Assembly (NCBI GenBank): GCA_040791665.1
Contig: JBFNNX010000009.1
Span: 434,001 to 498,000, forward strand
DNA length: 64,000 nucleotides
Reading direction: 5' to 3'
Origin: Thiodiazotropha sp040791665
GTDB lineage: Bacteria > Pseudomonadota > Gammaproteobacteria > Chromatiales > Chromatiaceae
A program made the position numbers and the translations under genes. The notes beneath the pieces are model-generated. The model saw only the letters and a program-made list of their open reading frames with translations. It had not been told where the DNA came from and ran no database searches. This document shows positions 17,710-26,396 of this stretch, piece after piece; within the stretch, counting starts at the first letter, position 1; every line of letters begins with the position of its first letter.

Positions 17710-18423
17710 TCAGAAGGGCGAGAGCACACTGTTAAAGAACCGGGCAAGCCATCCCATGGAGTTGGCATCCGCCAGGGCGCCTTCACCGACGTAGGTGATG
17801 GTCGGATCGGCAATCCGCGTGGAGTCCACGGTATTATCGGGCGAGATATCCCTTGGCCTGACGATGCCGGAGAGGCGGACATACTCGGTTCCCTGATTGA
17901 TGCCGATCCGCTTTTCACCCCTGACATAGAGATTGTTGTTCGGCAACACCTCGATCACAGAGACGGTGATATTGCCGTTCAGGGCGTTACTCTGGGTGGC
18001 GCTGCCGTCGCCGCTGAAATCGTGGCTCGAATCGAGACTGAACCCGAGCCCCACATCCTTGTTGTTGGGAACCGGTACGAAGCCGGGTACGTTGAACTGC
18101 ATCGACTGGCCGAACAGGGTTGGATTGGTGATACTGTTGCTGGTGGTTTTCGCGGTGGTTGTGGTAGCCGATTTGTTCGCCTGGGTACTCTCAACCAGAT
18201 TCACCGTCAGCAGATCGCCAACGCGCCGGGCCCGAATATCCTCGAACCAGGCCTGCTCATAGCCGGCCTGGTAAATAGCGCCATTACCCTCTGGTGCCGG
18301 TGGCGGCATCACGGGTCGAATCGGGGCATAAGCGGCATCACGCGTCGGAGTGGTGTTATAGCATCCCGCCAACAGAGGCATCATCAAAATCGATATCAGT
18401 GTGATTGTGCGTAATCTATCCAT
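17710..18423 (-). CDS. flgH: Flagellar L-ring lipoprotein
   Basis: 237 residues with a lipoprotein signal (LLAGC, cysteine at about 21). The mature part contains RRVGDLLTVNLVESTQANKSA, GDGSATQSNALNGNITV and the C-terminal VRPRDISPDNTVDSTRIADPTITY, all typical of FlgH. It forms the outer-membrane L ring around the rod. It lies 14 nt downstream of flgG. Confidence 0.96.
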   Translation of the reverse strand: MDRLRTITLISILMMPLLAGCYNTTPTRDAAYAPIRPVMPPPAPEGNGAIYQAGYEQAWFEDIRARRVGDLLTVNLVESTQANKSATTTTAKTTSNSITNPTLFGQSMQFNVPGFVPVPNNKDVGLGFSLDSSHDFSGDGSATQSNALNGNITVSVIEVLPNNNLYVRGEKRIGINQGTEYVRLSGIVRPRDISPDNTVDSTRIADPTITYVGEGALADANSMGWLARFFNSVLSPF

Positions 18424-18437
18424 CAGCTCCGCTCCGC

Positions 18438-19223
18438 TCAGAGTTGCTGATTAACATAGGAGAGCATCTCGTCCGTGGTGGAGATGGCCTTGGAGTTCAT
18501 CTCGTAGGCACGCTGTGTCTCGATCATGTTGACCAGCTCCTCGACCACATTCACATTCGAACTCTCCAGCGCGGCCTGAATCAGGGTACCGGTACTGTCG
18601 GTACCGGGTATCGCGGTATTAACACCACCACTGGCGTTGGTCTCGCGATAGAGATTGTCACCGATCGGCGCCAAACCCTGCGGATTGACGAAATAGGCCA
18701 GTTCGATCTGGCCGATCTGGGTCGGGGTGTTGTTACCTGACACCAACGTCGAGACCACGCCATCCGAGCCTATGGTCAGACTGATGGCGTTGCTTGGTAC
18801 GGTCATCGCCGGCTGTAGCTCGTAACCGTTGGGCGTAACGATGTTACCGTCTGCGGTCAGACTGAAGGTGCCGTCACGGGTGTAGACGATGTTGCCGTCC
18901 GGATGGAGGACCTGAAAATAGCCTTTTCCCTGGATAGCCACATCCAATGAGTTGCCGGTCTGTACGATATTGCCTTGGCTGTGCTCCTTCTGTGTCGCCA
19001 CCACTCGTACACCTGTGCCGACCATCAAGCCTGACGGCAGCTCGGTATTCTCGGAGGATTGAGCCCCTACCTGACGCAGATTCTGGTAGATCAGGTCGTT
19101 GAACACGGCCCGATCACGTTTGTAGCCGGTCGTATTGACATTGGAGAGATTGTTGGAGATCACAGCCATGTTGGTCTGTTGTGCATCCAATCCGGTTTTC
19201 GCGATCCAGAGTGCCGGGTACAT
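18438..19223 (-). CDS. flgG: Flagellar distal rod protein
   Basis: 261 residues. The N-terminus is MYPALWIAKTGLDAQQTNMA with NNLSNVNTTGYKRDRAVF; the C-terminus has SSNVNVVEELVNMIETQRAY and SKAISTTDEMLSYVNQL. This is the standard FlgG pattern. A 99-nt gap separates it from flgF, longer than other gaps in the run, and contains a sigma-54-like site (19304-19320), so flgG onward may have its own promoter. Confidence 0.96.
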   Translation of the reverse strand: MYPALWIAKTGLDAQQTNMAVISNNLSNVNTTGYKRDRAVFNDLIYQNLRQVGAQSSENTELPSGLMVGTGVRVVATQKEHSQGNIVQTGNSLDVAIQGKGYFQVLHPDGNIVYTRDGTFSLTADGNIVTPNGYELQPAMTVPSNAISLTIGSDGVVSTLVSGNNTPTQIGQIELAYFVNPQGLAPIGDNLYRETNASGGVNTAIPGTDSTGTLIQAALESSNVNVVEELVNMIETQRAYEMNSKAISTTDEMLSYVNQQL

Positions 19224-19303
19224 AGTCTCTTCCTCGAACTTAATTAATCTGATGAGTCATTCGTTGCCGTGCAACGATTCAATAAACTCTCTATCTGAAT
19301 TAG

Positions 19304-19320
19304 AGCAATTTACTTGCCAA
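19304..19320 (-). promoter_or_regulatory. Sigma-54-type promoter upstream of flgG
   Basis: Reads TTGGCAAGTAAATTGCT on the minus strand. Against YTGGCACGNNNTTGCW, only one base of the -24 element differs and the GG-GC spacing is exact. It lies between the flgF stop and flgG, about 80 nt before the flgG ATG. Confidence 0.7.
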
Positions 19321-19322
19321 CA

Positions 19323-20063
19323 TCAGCTCATGCTCATGAGCCGGACCGAGGCGTTATCCAGATCCTCGGCGGTCTTCATCATCTTGACCTGCATTTCAAA
19401 CTTACGCGCCAGCTCGATCATGGTGACCAGGGTATCCGCCACATTGACGTTACTGCTCTCAATGGCGCCGGACACCAGCTCGGTCGCGGCATCCGCATCC
19501 GCCTCTTCACCCTCCTGCAGGCGCAGCAGGCCATCTTCTCCCTTGATCAGCTGCTCTGCATCGGGATTGACCATCTTGATGCGATCGACAATCGCCAGCG
19601 CCTCAGGTGTTGAGCCTTCCGGCAAAATGGTGATAGTGCCGTCAGGCGCGATCTCCAGGCGTTCATAGGGCGGCAATGCAATCGGCCCGCTATTGCCGAT
19701 CAGCGGCAATCCCTGGCCGTTCGTCACCAGACCGTTGGCATCGACCTTGAGGTCACCGCGGCGAGTGTAGGCCTCTGAACCGTCAGCTGCCTGTACCGCA
19801 AAGTAGCCATCGCCCTTGATTGCCAGATCGAGGGGATTACCGGTGGACTGAATGCTGCCTTTGTCAAAGTTGATATTGGGGCGCTCATCCAGCGCATAGA
19901 CACGGGTCGGGTAACCCTGGCCGAACACAGGCATACTGCGGAATTGATTGAGATCCTCCATAAAACCCGGTGTATTCACATTCGCCAGGTTGTTGGAGTT
20001 GCTAGCCTGTGCTATCAGGGTCTCTTTTGCCCCGCTCATGGCGATGTAAAGCATGCGATCCAT
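19323..20063 (-). CDS. flgF: Flagellar proximal rod protein FlgF
   Basis: 246 residues, normal for FlgF. N-terminus: MDRMLYIAMSGAKETLIAQA then NSNNLANVNTPGFMEDLNQF. It has the FlgF/FlgG/FlgE beta-domain segments (IKGDGYFAVQAADGSEAYTR) and ends with SSNVNVADTLVTMIELARKFE. FlgF joins the proximal rod. It opens the second flg transcription unit, after the terminator that follows flgE. Confidence 0.95.
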   Translation of the reverse strand: MDRMLYIAMSGAKETLIAQASNSNNLANVNTPGFMEDLNQFRSMPVFGQGYPTRVYALDERPNINFDKGSIQSTGNPLDLAIKGDGYFAVQAADGSEAYTRRGDLKVDANGLVTNGQGLPLIGNSGPIALPPYERLEIAPDGTITILPEGSTPEALAIVDRIKMVNPDAEQLIKGEDGLLRLQEGEEADADAATELVSGAIESSNVNVADTLVTMIELARKFEMQVKMMKTAEDLDNASVRLMSMS

Positions 20064-20115
20064 GGGTTGCTCCTGTTCTTTAATTCTGCTGGCGCTATCG
20101 CTTTAACTGGAACAC

Positions 20116-20132
20116 TGCAAAAAACAAACCAA
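20116..20132 (-). promoter_or_regulatory. Possible sigma-54 promoter upstream of flgF
   Basis: Minus strand reads TTGGTTTGTTTTTTGCA. The -12 TTGCA and the GG-GC spacing match the consensus, and the -24 is TGGTTT rather than TGGCAC. It is about 55 nt upstream of the flgF ATG and directly downstream of the flgE terminator, which supports a new transcription unit. Confidence 0.5.
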
Positions 20133-20222
20133 AAAATAATTTTGGATTGATGAATTCGCTTCGCTCACATTCTTTTCTTGAAAAAACCCGCACGAAATAC
20201 ATACAAACCAATTTAAAATTCC

Positions 20223-20272
20223 AAAAAAAATCGCCACTCCCGCCCCCCGTACACTGAGGGCAGAAGTGGCGA
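20223..20272 (-). terminator. Rho-independent terminator after flgE
   Basis: On the minus strand, TCGCCACT and AGTGGCGA form an 8-bp stem around a GC-rich loop and are followed directly by TTTTTTTT. It starts about 14 nt after the flgE stop and separates flgBCDE from flgF-L. Confidence 0.88.
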
Positions 20273-20285
20273 CTACCCAGCCTAC

Positions 20286-21560
20286 TTAACGGATATTGAT
20301 CACTGTCTGGGTAACGGCATCCGCAGTGGTGATGACCTGCGCATTGGCCTGGAAATTACGTTGAGCGGTAATCAGATTGACCAACTGCTTGGCCAGATCG
20401 ACATTTGAATTCTCCAACGCACCGGACTGTATCAGCCCGAAACTGCTGGTACCGGCCTCACCCAACTGCACATCACCGGAGGCGAAAGACTCTGCCCAAC
20501 TGGTATCGCCAATCTGGCGCAGCCCTTGATTATTGCTGAAACGGGCCATGGCGATCTTACCCAAAGGCTCTGATTGGCCATTGGTAAAGCGAGCGAATAC
20601 GACCCCCGTGCCATCCACATCCACACCACTCAAACGGCCCGATGTGAAGCCGTCCTGACTCAATTCATTCACGGAAAAGCCTGAACCGAACTGGGTTGAT
20701 GCGCTGTAGTCAAAGGTCAGCGTGGTGATATCCGCAGCACCGCCGCCCGGACTGAAGGTATCGATGGCCACGTTACCCAGGGCATCCACATCCCCCACAC
20801 CGGTATCAAGGGCGCCCGCCGTAGTGAATTGGATATCCGCAAAGGCGTTGCCACCCACGGTGACATTCACCCCATCCACGAAGGTAAAGGCATTCCACTG
20901 ATTGTCTGCTACCTTGCTGTAGAACATGGTCGCGGTGTGCGCCGTTCCCAGAGAATCATAAATTGTGGTCGCAGTGGAATGATTGTAACTTTGTGGATCC
21001 GGCGGGAAGGTAAAGGTAGGCGCTGTCGGATCGAGAGTAACCACCGGCGGCAGTTCCGCCGCACTCAGATTGAGGGTTGCCTCGATATCGCTGGTGGGCT
21101 GAGGCGTACCCGAGACCACAGGTAGATTCAGATCGGAGGTATCGCCGGTATTGAACAGGGTTCCGGTAGTACCGATACGGGGAAAGATCTGCACCCTGGA
21201 ACCGGTATGATCCACCACGTTTCCATCCCGGTCCACGCTGAAGGCGCCGGCGCGGGTATAGGTTACGTCACCCGCCGTATCTTCCATCACGAAGAAACCC
21301 TCTCCGTTGATCGCCAGGTCCAGGTTGTTGGATGTGAATTCTGTGCTGCCCTGGGAAAACTGCTGCGCAACACGGGTCACGCGAACGCCCCTACCCGGCA
21401 CAGAACTGCTGACATCACTGATGGAATTGGCATAGATATCAGCAAACTCGGCACGCGACTCTTTGAAACCGACCGTGCTCGCATTGGCGATATTGTGACC
21501 GGTTACATCAAGATCGGTGGATGCCGCATCCAATCCACTCAGAGCAATACGAAATGCCAT
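20286..21560 (-). CDS. flgE: Flagellar hook protein
   Basis: 424 residues. N-terminus: MAFRIALSGLDAASTDLDVT then HNIANASTVGFKESRAEFAD. The C-terminus has SGALENSNVDLAKQLVNLIT and NAQVITTADAVTQTVINIR. The middle contains the FlgE D1 domain strand AINGEGFFVMEDTAGDVTYT. Length is close to the usual 400-430. It polymerises into the hook under the FlgD cap, encoded next upstream. Confidence 0.96.
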   Translation of the reverse strand: MAFRIALSGLDAASTDLDVTGHNIANASTVGFKESRAEFADIYANSISDVSSSVPGRGVRVTRVAQQFSQGSTEFTSNNLDLAINGEGFFVMEDTAGDVTYTRAGAFSVDRDGNVVDHTGSRVQIFPRIGTTGTLFNTGDTSDLNLPVVSGTPQPTSDIEATLNLSAAELPPVVTLDPTAPTFTFPPDPQSYNHSTATTIYDSLGTAHTATMFYSKVADNQWNAFTFVDGVNVTVGGNAFADIQFTTAGALDTGVGDVDALGNVAIDTFSPGGGAADITTLTFDYSASTQFGSGFSVNELSQDGFTSGRLSGVDVDGTGVVFARFTNGQSEPLGKIAMARFSNNQGLRQIGDTSWAESFASGDVQLGEAGTSSFGLIQSGALENSNVDLAKQLVNLITAQRNFQANAQVITTADAVTQTVINIR

Positions 21561-21620
21561 CTCTATTCTCCTGTCTCTTCTCTATCTGCAATCAACGCTC
21601 GTTGCATTGATGCTTATGTT

Positions 21621-22298
21621 CTATTGAATTTGCGCCACGTCATTCATGGAGATCTGACCAAGTCCGCCCAGATTGAGCTGAACACCGCCGGGCCCACCCA
21701 GGTTGACACTCTCGACCTCTGCGGATACCAGCGTGCTGGGCGCCATCTCCGCATCATCCACGTTGGCAATCGCGCTCACCTGATAGAGTCCGTCGCCCAC
21801 ATAGTCGCCGGCATCGTCATAGCCATCCCAACTGAAGGCAACCTGCCCGGCCTCATGGGTGCCAAGCTGCAGTTCGCGGACCAGGGCGCCTGACTGATCT
21901 GAAATCAGCACCCGCACATTGCCCGCCGAGGAGGGAAGCACGACGCTGCCCTGCAGTGGTTCGCCATTCGCCAACGCACCGACACTGCTCTCGACCAGCA
22001 CATCGCGACCGACAAGGTTGGCCGCTTGCAGGGCCTGGTCGGAAGTCAGCGCACTTCGCAGCTCATTGAATGAGTTATTCAGATCATCGATACCGGATAC
22101 CGTGGCGAACTGGGATACCTGGGTCGCCATTTCGGAATTTTCCATCGGTTTGAAGGGATCCTGGTGCGTCAACTCGGTAACCAGAAGCTGCATGAAATCT
22201 TCCAAGCCCAGCTGACCCTGCTCCTTTTCCTGTTTGATGCTGTTGTTGGTCAAACCGATATCTTCATACAGATCGTAGCGATTAGTGATGGCTGTCAT
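21621..22298 (-). CDS. flgD: Flagellar hook assembly (cap) protein FlgD
   Basis: 225 residues from ATG 22296-22298, which has AAGGAG 5 nt upstream; a 24-codon upstream extension has no such site and is not family-like. The N-terminal part has LGLEDFMQLLVTELTHQDPF and MATQVSQFATVSGIDDLNNS; the middle and C-terminal part form the FlgD Ig-like/tudor region (VRVLISDQSGALVRELQLG, FSWDGYDDAGDYVGDG). FlgD caps the growing hook and is removed later. It starts 10 nt after the flgC stop. Confidence 0.95.
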   Translation of the reverse strand: MTAITNRYDLYEDIGLTNNSIKQEKEQGQLGLEDFMQLLVTELTHQDPFKPMENSEMATQVSQFATVSGIDDLNNSFNELRSALTSDQALQAANLVGRDVLVESSVGALANGEPLQGSVVLPSSAGNVRVLISDQSGALVRELQLGTHEAGQVAFSWDGYDDAGDYVGDGLYQVSAIANVDDAEMAPSTLVSAEVESVNLGGPGGVQLNLGGLGQISMNDVAQIQ

Positions 22299-22308
22299 GG
22301 CTATCTCC

Positions 22309-22728
22309 TTACTGGCCCATACGCAGTGTGGCGAGAAGTAATTGCTTGGCTGAGTTAGCCACTTCCACATTGCCCTGATAGGAGCGTGACGCGGAAAGCA
22401 TGTTTGCCATCTCCTCCACCATATTCACATTCGGGCGAAAAATATAACCCTCCTCATTGGCGAGAGGATGTTCCGGTGCGAACTCCTGGACCAGCGGCGC
22501 CTGGCTTTCAACCACGCCCACCATACGCACACCAGTCGCTGCCGCATCGGGATTCGACTGATCCAACAAGGTCTGGAATACCGGCTGCCTTGCCCGGTAG
22601 GTCTGGTCGATACTGCTACTTACCGCATCGGCATTGGCCATGTTGCTGGAGACCAGATTGAGACGCAGACTCTGTGCGCTCATACCCGATGCAGCCGTAT
22701 CGAAGATCTTGAATAGAGACATGCTCAT
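22309..22728 (-). CDS. flgC: Flagellar proximal rod protein FlgC
   Basis: 139 residues, standard FlgC length. N-terminus: LFKIFDTAASGMSAQSLRLN with VSSNMANADAVSSSIDQTYR; C-terminus: RPNVNMVEEMANMLSASRSY and NSAKQLLLATLRMGQ. It overlaps flgB by four bases (ATGA), so the two are translationally coupled. Confidence 0.96.
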   Translation of the reverse strand: MSMSLFKIFDTAASGMSAQSLRLNLVSSNMANADAVSSSIDQTYRARQPVFQTLLDQSNPDAAATGVRMVGVVESQAPLVQEFAPEHPLANEEGYIFRPNVNMVEEMANMLSASRSYQGNVEVANSAKQLLLATLRMGQ

Positions 22729-23114
22729 TCACCCTTTATCGCTTTACGTATGCCACTGATCTTACTGTTGATGAAACTGAGACTTGCCTGGTACTCAATC
22801 GCATTGCCGCTGTACGCCACATGTTCCCTTTCGGTATCCACCGTATTGCCATCCAGCGACGGTTGCATGGGCGTGCGATAGAGTAGTTGCGAAGGAGGCA
22901 CAGGGCCCGTTTCAGGTTGAATATGGCGACTGTCAGTAGTCCTCAATCGAGTGGAGCCGTTCATTTCACTGCTTAGAAGCGCCTTGAAATCGAAATCCCG
23001 GGCCTTGTAGCCCGGTGTGTCGGCATTGGCCAGATTCGCGGCAAGGACCTCGGCCCGCTGCGAACGCAGCACCAGTGCCCTTTCATGTATTCCAAACAGA
23101 TCGTCGAAGTTCAT
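22725..23114 (-). CDS. flgB: Flagellar proximal rod protein FlgB
   Basis: 129 residues from ATG 23112-23114 (GGAG upstream). The open frame continues 43 codons further upstream but that part overlaps the promoter and is not family-like. It opens MNFDDLFGIHERALVLRSQR followed by AEVLAANLANADTPGYKARDFDF, diagnostic of FlgB, and ends with YQASLSFINSKISGIRKAIKG. First gene of flgBCDE, behind a sigma-54 type promoter. Confidence 0.95.
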   Translation of the reverse strand: MNFDDLFGIHERALVLRSQRAEVLAANLANADTPGYKARDFDFKALLSSEMNGSTRLRTTDSRHIQPETGPVPPSQLLYRTPMQPSLDGNTVDTEREHVAYSGNAIEYQASLSFINSKISGIRKAIKGE

Positions 23115-23147
23115 GGATAGCTCCACAGCTCTCTTTGCAACTGAAGA

Positions 23148-23164
23148 TGCAGGGAGTGTGCCAA
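23148..23164 (-). promoter_or_regulatory. Sigma-54-type promoter of the flgBCDE operon
   Basis: Minus strand reads TTGGCACACTCCCTGCA. The -24 element TTGGCACA is perfect against YTGGCACR, the -12 is CTGCA for TTGCW, and GG-GC spacing is 10 nt as required. It lies 34 nt upstream of the flgB ATG. Confidence 0.8.
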
Positions 23165-23418
23165 ACTTACAAACCGCTGTTTTATTTGAAGAGAGAGTCC
23201 GCCCCATGGGCTTGATGCATTGACTCCGCCTACAGTGCGGCATCCATTAAGAGTAGTTGGATACCGGCCGCCAGGCCCCGGCCGACATGGGGTTGGCTAT
23301 GTCGGCGCGGAAAAGCGAGCTCCGTCCATAGGGAATAGACCGGTTATCAAAAAAAGTTGTGAATCGCGTCTGCCGGTCAAGCTGGGCAGGGGCGATAATC
23401 GGTTGATCAAAACAGGAA

Positions 23419-23457
23419 TGCGGCAAGCGCGTGCCGCAATACGGCAAGCATTGCCGT
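23419..23457 (-). terminator. Tandem hairpins after cheR
   Basis: Immediately after the cheR stop, ACGGCAA/TTGCCGT and then GCGGCA/TGCCGC form two adjacent stems, followed by TTCCTGTTTTGATC. They probably end the cheV-cheR transcript ahead of the flgB promoter. Confidence 0.65.
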
Positions 23458-24291
23458 TTAGGATTTCAAACGATAAGAGATACCGCCATGTCCCACCTTC
23501 ATCTCAAAACGAGTTGTCAGCTGGTTGATCGACTCCGTCGACCCCAGAAACAGATAGCCTCCCGGGTTCAACGCATTAGCCATCCGATCGACGATATCCT
23601 TCTTCAATTCATTGGAGAAATAGATGAGTACGTTACGGCAAAAAATCACGTCGAATTTCCCGAGACCGTGATAACTGCCCGCCAGGTTAAGTGAGCTGAA
23701 GCTGACACGGCGCTTGATTTCAGGCTTCACTTCAAGGCAACGATCCTTTGGCAGGAAGAACCTTTTTTTCTGCTCCTGGGTAAGGCCTCTTTCGACAGCC
23801 AGACCGCAATAGACGCCTGAGCGTGCCTCATCCAACATCTTGCTCGAGATATCCGTGGCGGTAATCTGCAGCGGCTTGGCCGAGGGTTTCAGGCTTTGAT
23901 ACTCTTCTGCGATCATACTGATATTGTAAGGCTCCTGACCGCTCGAACAGGCGGCTGACCATATGCGGATCGATCCCCCTCGTTTCAGATTCAGGTCAGG
24001 CAGGATGGTCTCTTTCAACAAGATATAGTGGCCAATATCCCTAAACCAAAAGGTTTCATTGGTGGTCATGGCATCGATGACCTTAACCTTCAGGCGCGAA
24101 TGGGCCGGCGAGCGAATCAAATCAAGCAAGGCGCCCAGAGAATCGACCTGCGCCTCTTTTATAATGTTATTCAGCCGGCTGGCGACAAGATACTCCTTTC
24201 CGCTACCCAGCAAAATTCCACATGCCTGCTGTAGAAAAGACTTGAATGCCTCATACTCCGCCGATGAAATCGTGGCTGACCGGTGGTACAT
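23458..24291 (-). CDS. cheR: Chemotaxis protein methyltransferase CheR
   Basis: 277 residues. The N-terminal helical domain (about 1-85) is followed by the SAM-binding domain with TTNETFWFRD, IRIWSAACSSGQEPYNISMI, ITATDISSKMLDEARSGVY and FDVIFCRNVLIYFS. It methylates glutamates of chemoreceptors. No C-terminal receptor-tethering pentapeptide domain is present. It lies 39 nt after cheV, within the flagellar block, as in Pseudomonas. Confidence 0.96.
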   Translation of the reverse strand: MYHRSATISSAEYEAFKSFLQQACGILLGSGKEYLVASRLNNIIKEAQVDSLGALLDLIRSPAHSRLKVKVIDAMTTNETFWFRDIGHYILLKETILPDLNLKRGGSIRIWSAACSSGQEPYNISMIAEEYQSLKPSAKPLQITATDISSKMLDEARSGVYCGLAVERGLTQEQKKRFFLPKDRCLEVKPEIKRRVSFSSLNLAGSYHGLGKFDVIFCRNVLIYFSNELKKDIVDRMANALNPGGYLFLGSTESINQLTTRFEMKVGHGGISYRLKS

Positions 24292-24330
24292 TTTTTATTA
24301 AGTTTTCTTTTAGGAATATCAGTTGTAATT

Positions 24331-25248
24331 TTAAGCCAGGCTTTTGATACGCTCGGTCACGCGACCGGCCAGTTCATCAGGCATGAATTTGGCGAGGAAA
24401 TGATCGGCGCCCACCTTTCTCACCATGGTCTCATTGAATACTCCACTCAATGAAGAGTGCAGTATGACATACAGATCAGACAGTTTCGGGTTGTCCCGTA
24501 TCGCCGTCACAAGTGAGTAGCCATCCATTTTCGGCATTTCAATATCGGAAATCACCATCGCCAGCCAATCATTCAGGCTGCCCTCTTCAGACCACTCCTG
24601 CAGCAAGCTTAGGGCCTCGCTGCCATCTTTTGCCAGCACGACCTCAATACCCATCTCGTTCACAACTTTTTTAATTTGGCTACGCGCTACCATCGAATCG
24701 TCAACAACCAGAATCTTAAACTTACTCAAGTCGACCCCTGTCTCCTCCACTGGTTGTGTCAAATTCTCATCGATACCCAGTACTTCACTGAGAATCTTCT
24801 CCACGTCAATGATCTCAACCAACACATCATCGATGTCCGTGACCGCAGTCATATAACTGCTGCGCCCCAAACCCTTCGGCGGCGGCAGTATGTCTTCCCA
24901 GTGGGTGTTGACGATACGCTCGACGCTGCCTACGAGAAAGGCGAGTTGTCGGCGGTTATACTCGGTTATGATTATGAAATAGTCCGTCACCTTGTCCATC
25001 CTGGGACCGCCTATGGCGTTACTCAGATCCATCACAGGTATATTGTTGCCCCTGAGTGAGGCCACACCGCGAATGACCGGATTGGAACCGGGCAGTTCCG
25101 TCAGCTGCGGACACTGCACGACCTCCTTTACCTTGAACACGTTGATGCCAAAGATCTGACGCCCCTGCAAGCGAAAGAGCAGCAATTCCAGTCGGTTCTG
25201 TCCGGCAAGTTTGGTCCGTTGGTCAACACTGTCCAAGACGCCAGCCAT
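24331..25248 (-). CDS. cheV: Chemotaxis coupling protein CheV (CheW-REC)
   Basis: 305 residues from ATG 25246-25248; the open frame starts five codons earlier at GTG. An N-terminal CheW domain (LELLLFRLQGRQIFGINVFK and VIRGVASLRGNNIPVMDLS) is fused to a receiver domain (about 175-300) with KILVVDDS, phospho-acceptor aspartate in VISDIEMPKMDG and a lysine near LAKF. It couples receptors to CheA and can act as a phosphate sink. A sigma-28-like promoter lies just upstream. Confidence 0.95.
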   Translation of the reverse strand: MAGVLDSVDQRTKLAGQNRLELLLFRLQGRQIFGINVFKVKEVVQCPQLTELPGSNPVIRGVASLRGNNIPVMDLSNAIGGPRMDKVTDYFIIITEYNRRQLAFLVGSVERIVNTHWEDILPPPKGLGRSSYMTAVTDIDDVLVEIIDVEKILSEVLGIDENLTQPVEETGVDLSKFKILVVDDSMVARSQIKKVVNEMGIEVVLAKDGSEALSLLQEWSEEGSLNDWLAMVISDIEMPKMDGYSLVTAIRDNPKLSDLYVILHSSLSGVFNETMVRKVGADHFLAKFMPDELAGRVTERIKSLA

Positions 25249-25289
25249 GGTATAGCACCCCACACAAAGAGAAACCCATCATAATGAGT

Positions 25290-25316
25290 ATGGCGGCTTG
25301 AATAGAGCGACCTTTA
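25290..25316 (-). promoter_or_regulatory. Possible sigma-28 promoter of cheV-cheR
   Basis: Minus strand shows TAAA (25313-25316), 15 nt, then GCCGCCAT (25290-25297). The GCCG core and spacing match the FliA consensus; the last four bases fit poorly. The predicted start lies about 35 nt before the cheV ATG. Confidence 0.5.
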
Positions 25317-25501
25317 GTATTGTCTTATCAACCTAAGTCTTTATGTAACTGGAAAAATGAAGATCCCATGCGCAACACACCACAGACATCTCCCTCGCCA
25401 TTCCCCGCACTTTGAAAGGCAAAATAACCCCCTGATTTTAATTTATTTTATGCCACACAGACGATGCACAGCCAATGCCTATCCCGTACACACTAAATTC
25501 A

Positions 25502-25518
25502 CGGCATGGTGATTGCAT
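25502..25518 (+). promoter_or_regulatory. Possible sigma-54 promoter of flgA
   Basis: Reads CGGCATGGTGATTGCAT. The GGCA core, TTGCA -12 element and 10-nt GG-GC spacing match, with two differences in the -24 element. It is about 33 nt upstream of the flgA ATG. Confidence 0.55.
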
Positions 25519-25550
25519 ATATTTAAGCAGTCAATCGAGAGACCACTATC

Positions 25551-26264
25551 ATGATGCATGCCAAGCTGAGATTTAAGACGATTCTGGCGATTCTCCTGTT
25601 TTCGGCCACTGCGATCAGTCATGCGGAGAGTGGGAACCACCAATCCCATGACTCAATCGTTGCGGCGGTCAAGGATTATCTGCTGCAGACCGTCGCGAAC
25701 CAGAACCACGATGCAAAAATCGTCATTACGCCGCTCGATCATCGTCTCAAATTGCGTCAGTGCGATACTCCATTGAAAGCCTTCAGTCCGCCCGGCGGCA
25801 GCAAAATGGGACGCACTTCGGTAGGCGTACGCTGTGAAAGCCCGGCACCCTGGTCGCTCTATGTCTCCGCCAAGGTCGGTCTTGAATTACCTGTGGTGAT
25901 CGCGAACCGGGACCTTGCAAGAGGCCAGGCCATCACCACAACCGATGTAAAACTGGAAATCTCGGATACTACACAATTATTGCGAGGTTATTATGAATCG
26001 GTCGATGAGGTTGTGGGCCGAACATTGAAACGCGCTCTCCGCAGGGGCAGGATCGTTACACCTACTTCGCTGATGGTGCAGAAGACCGTAAGCAGGGGTG
26101 AGCAGGTCACCATACTGGCCGGCGTAGGCGGCATCGAGGTGCGCATGCAGGGGAAGGCAATGAAAAACGGCAATCCGGGCGACTTGATACCTGTAGTCAA
26201 CGTAAAATCAAAGAAAAAGCTGCAGGCACGAGTGATCTCGGAAGGCCTGGTGAAGGTAAACTGA
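25551..26264 (+). CDS. flgA: Flagella basal body P-ring formation protein FlgA
   Basis: 237 residues with a signal peptide (hydrophobic ILAILLFSATAIS, cut after SHA). The C-terminal SAF domain has LPVVIANRDLARGQAITTTD, VVGRTLKRALRRGRIVTPTSL and GGIEVRMQGKAMKNGNPGDL, typical of FlgA. It is a periplasmic chaperone for FlgI. ATG codons at 25551 and 25554 are both possible. It is divergent from cheV and followed by flgM after 132 nt. Confidence 0.95.
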   Translation: MMHAKLRFKTILAILLFSATAISHAESGNHQSHDSIVAAVKDYLLQTVANQNHDAKIVITPLDHRLKLRQCDTPLKAFSPPGGSKMGRTSVGVRCESPAPWSLYVSAKVGLELPVVIANRDLARGQAITTTDVKLEISDTTQLLRGYYESVDEVVGRTLKRALRRGRIVTPTSLMVQKTVSRGEQVTILAGVGGIEVRMQGKAMKNGNPGDLIPVVNVKSKKKLQARVISEGLVKVN

Positions 26265-26336
26265 CGGTTCATCGGGATAGACTATCTGGGAATCTAAAGC
26301 ATCTGATGGGAGCTAAGCAACCAGGGCCTGCAACAC

Positions 26337-26363
26337 TAAAGTAACAGTGCCGGAAGTCGATAC
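26337..26363 (+). promoter_or_regulatory. Sigma-28 (FliA)-type promoter of flgM
   Basis: TAAA (26337-26340), exactly 15 nt, then GTCGATAC (26356-26363); six of eight -10 bases match GCCGATAA. It is 33 nt upstream of the flgM ATG. A FliA-dependent flgM promoter would give the usual negative feedback loop. Confidence 0.65.
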
Positions 26364-26396
26364 TCAGAGTATGTAACCAATGAAAGAGGATGAGTC

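Larger units (their letters stand above)
23115..23457. other. flgB promoter region and cheR 3' hairpins
   Basis: This 343-bp gap contains the sigma-54 site at 23148-23164, a GC-rich palindromic stretch near 23263-23285 (CCGGCCGCC...CCCCGGCCG), and two hairpins just after the cheR stop (23419-23457). No gene is seen. FleQ/NtrC-type activator sites are expected here but I cannot identify one by eye. Confidence 0.6.
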
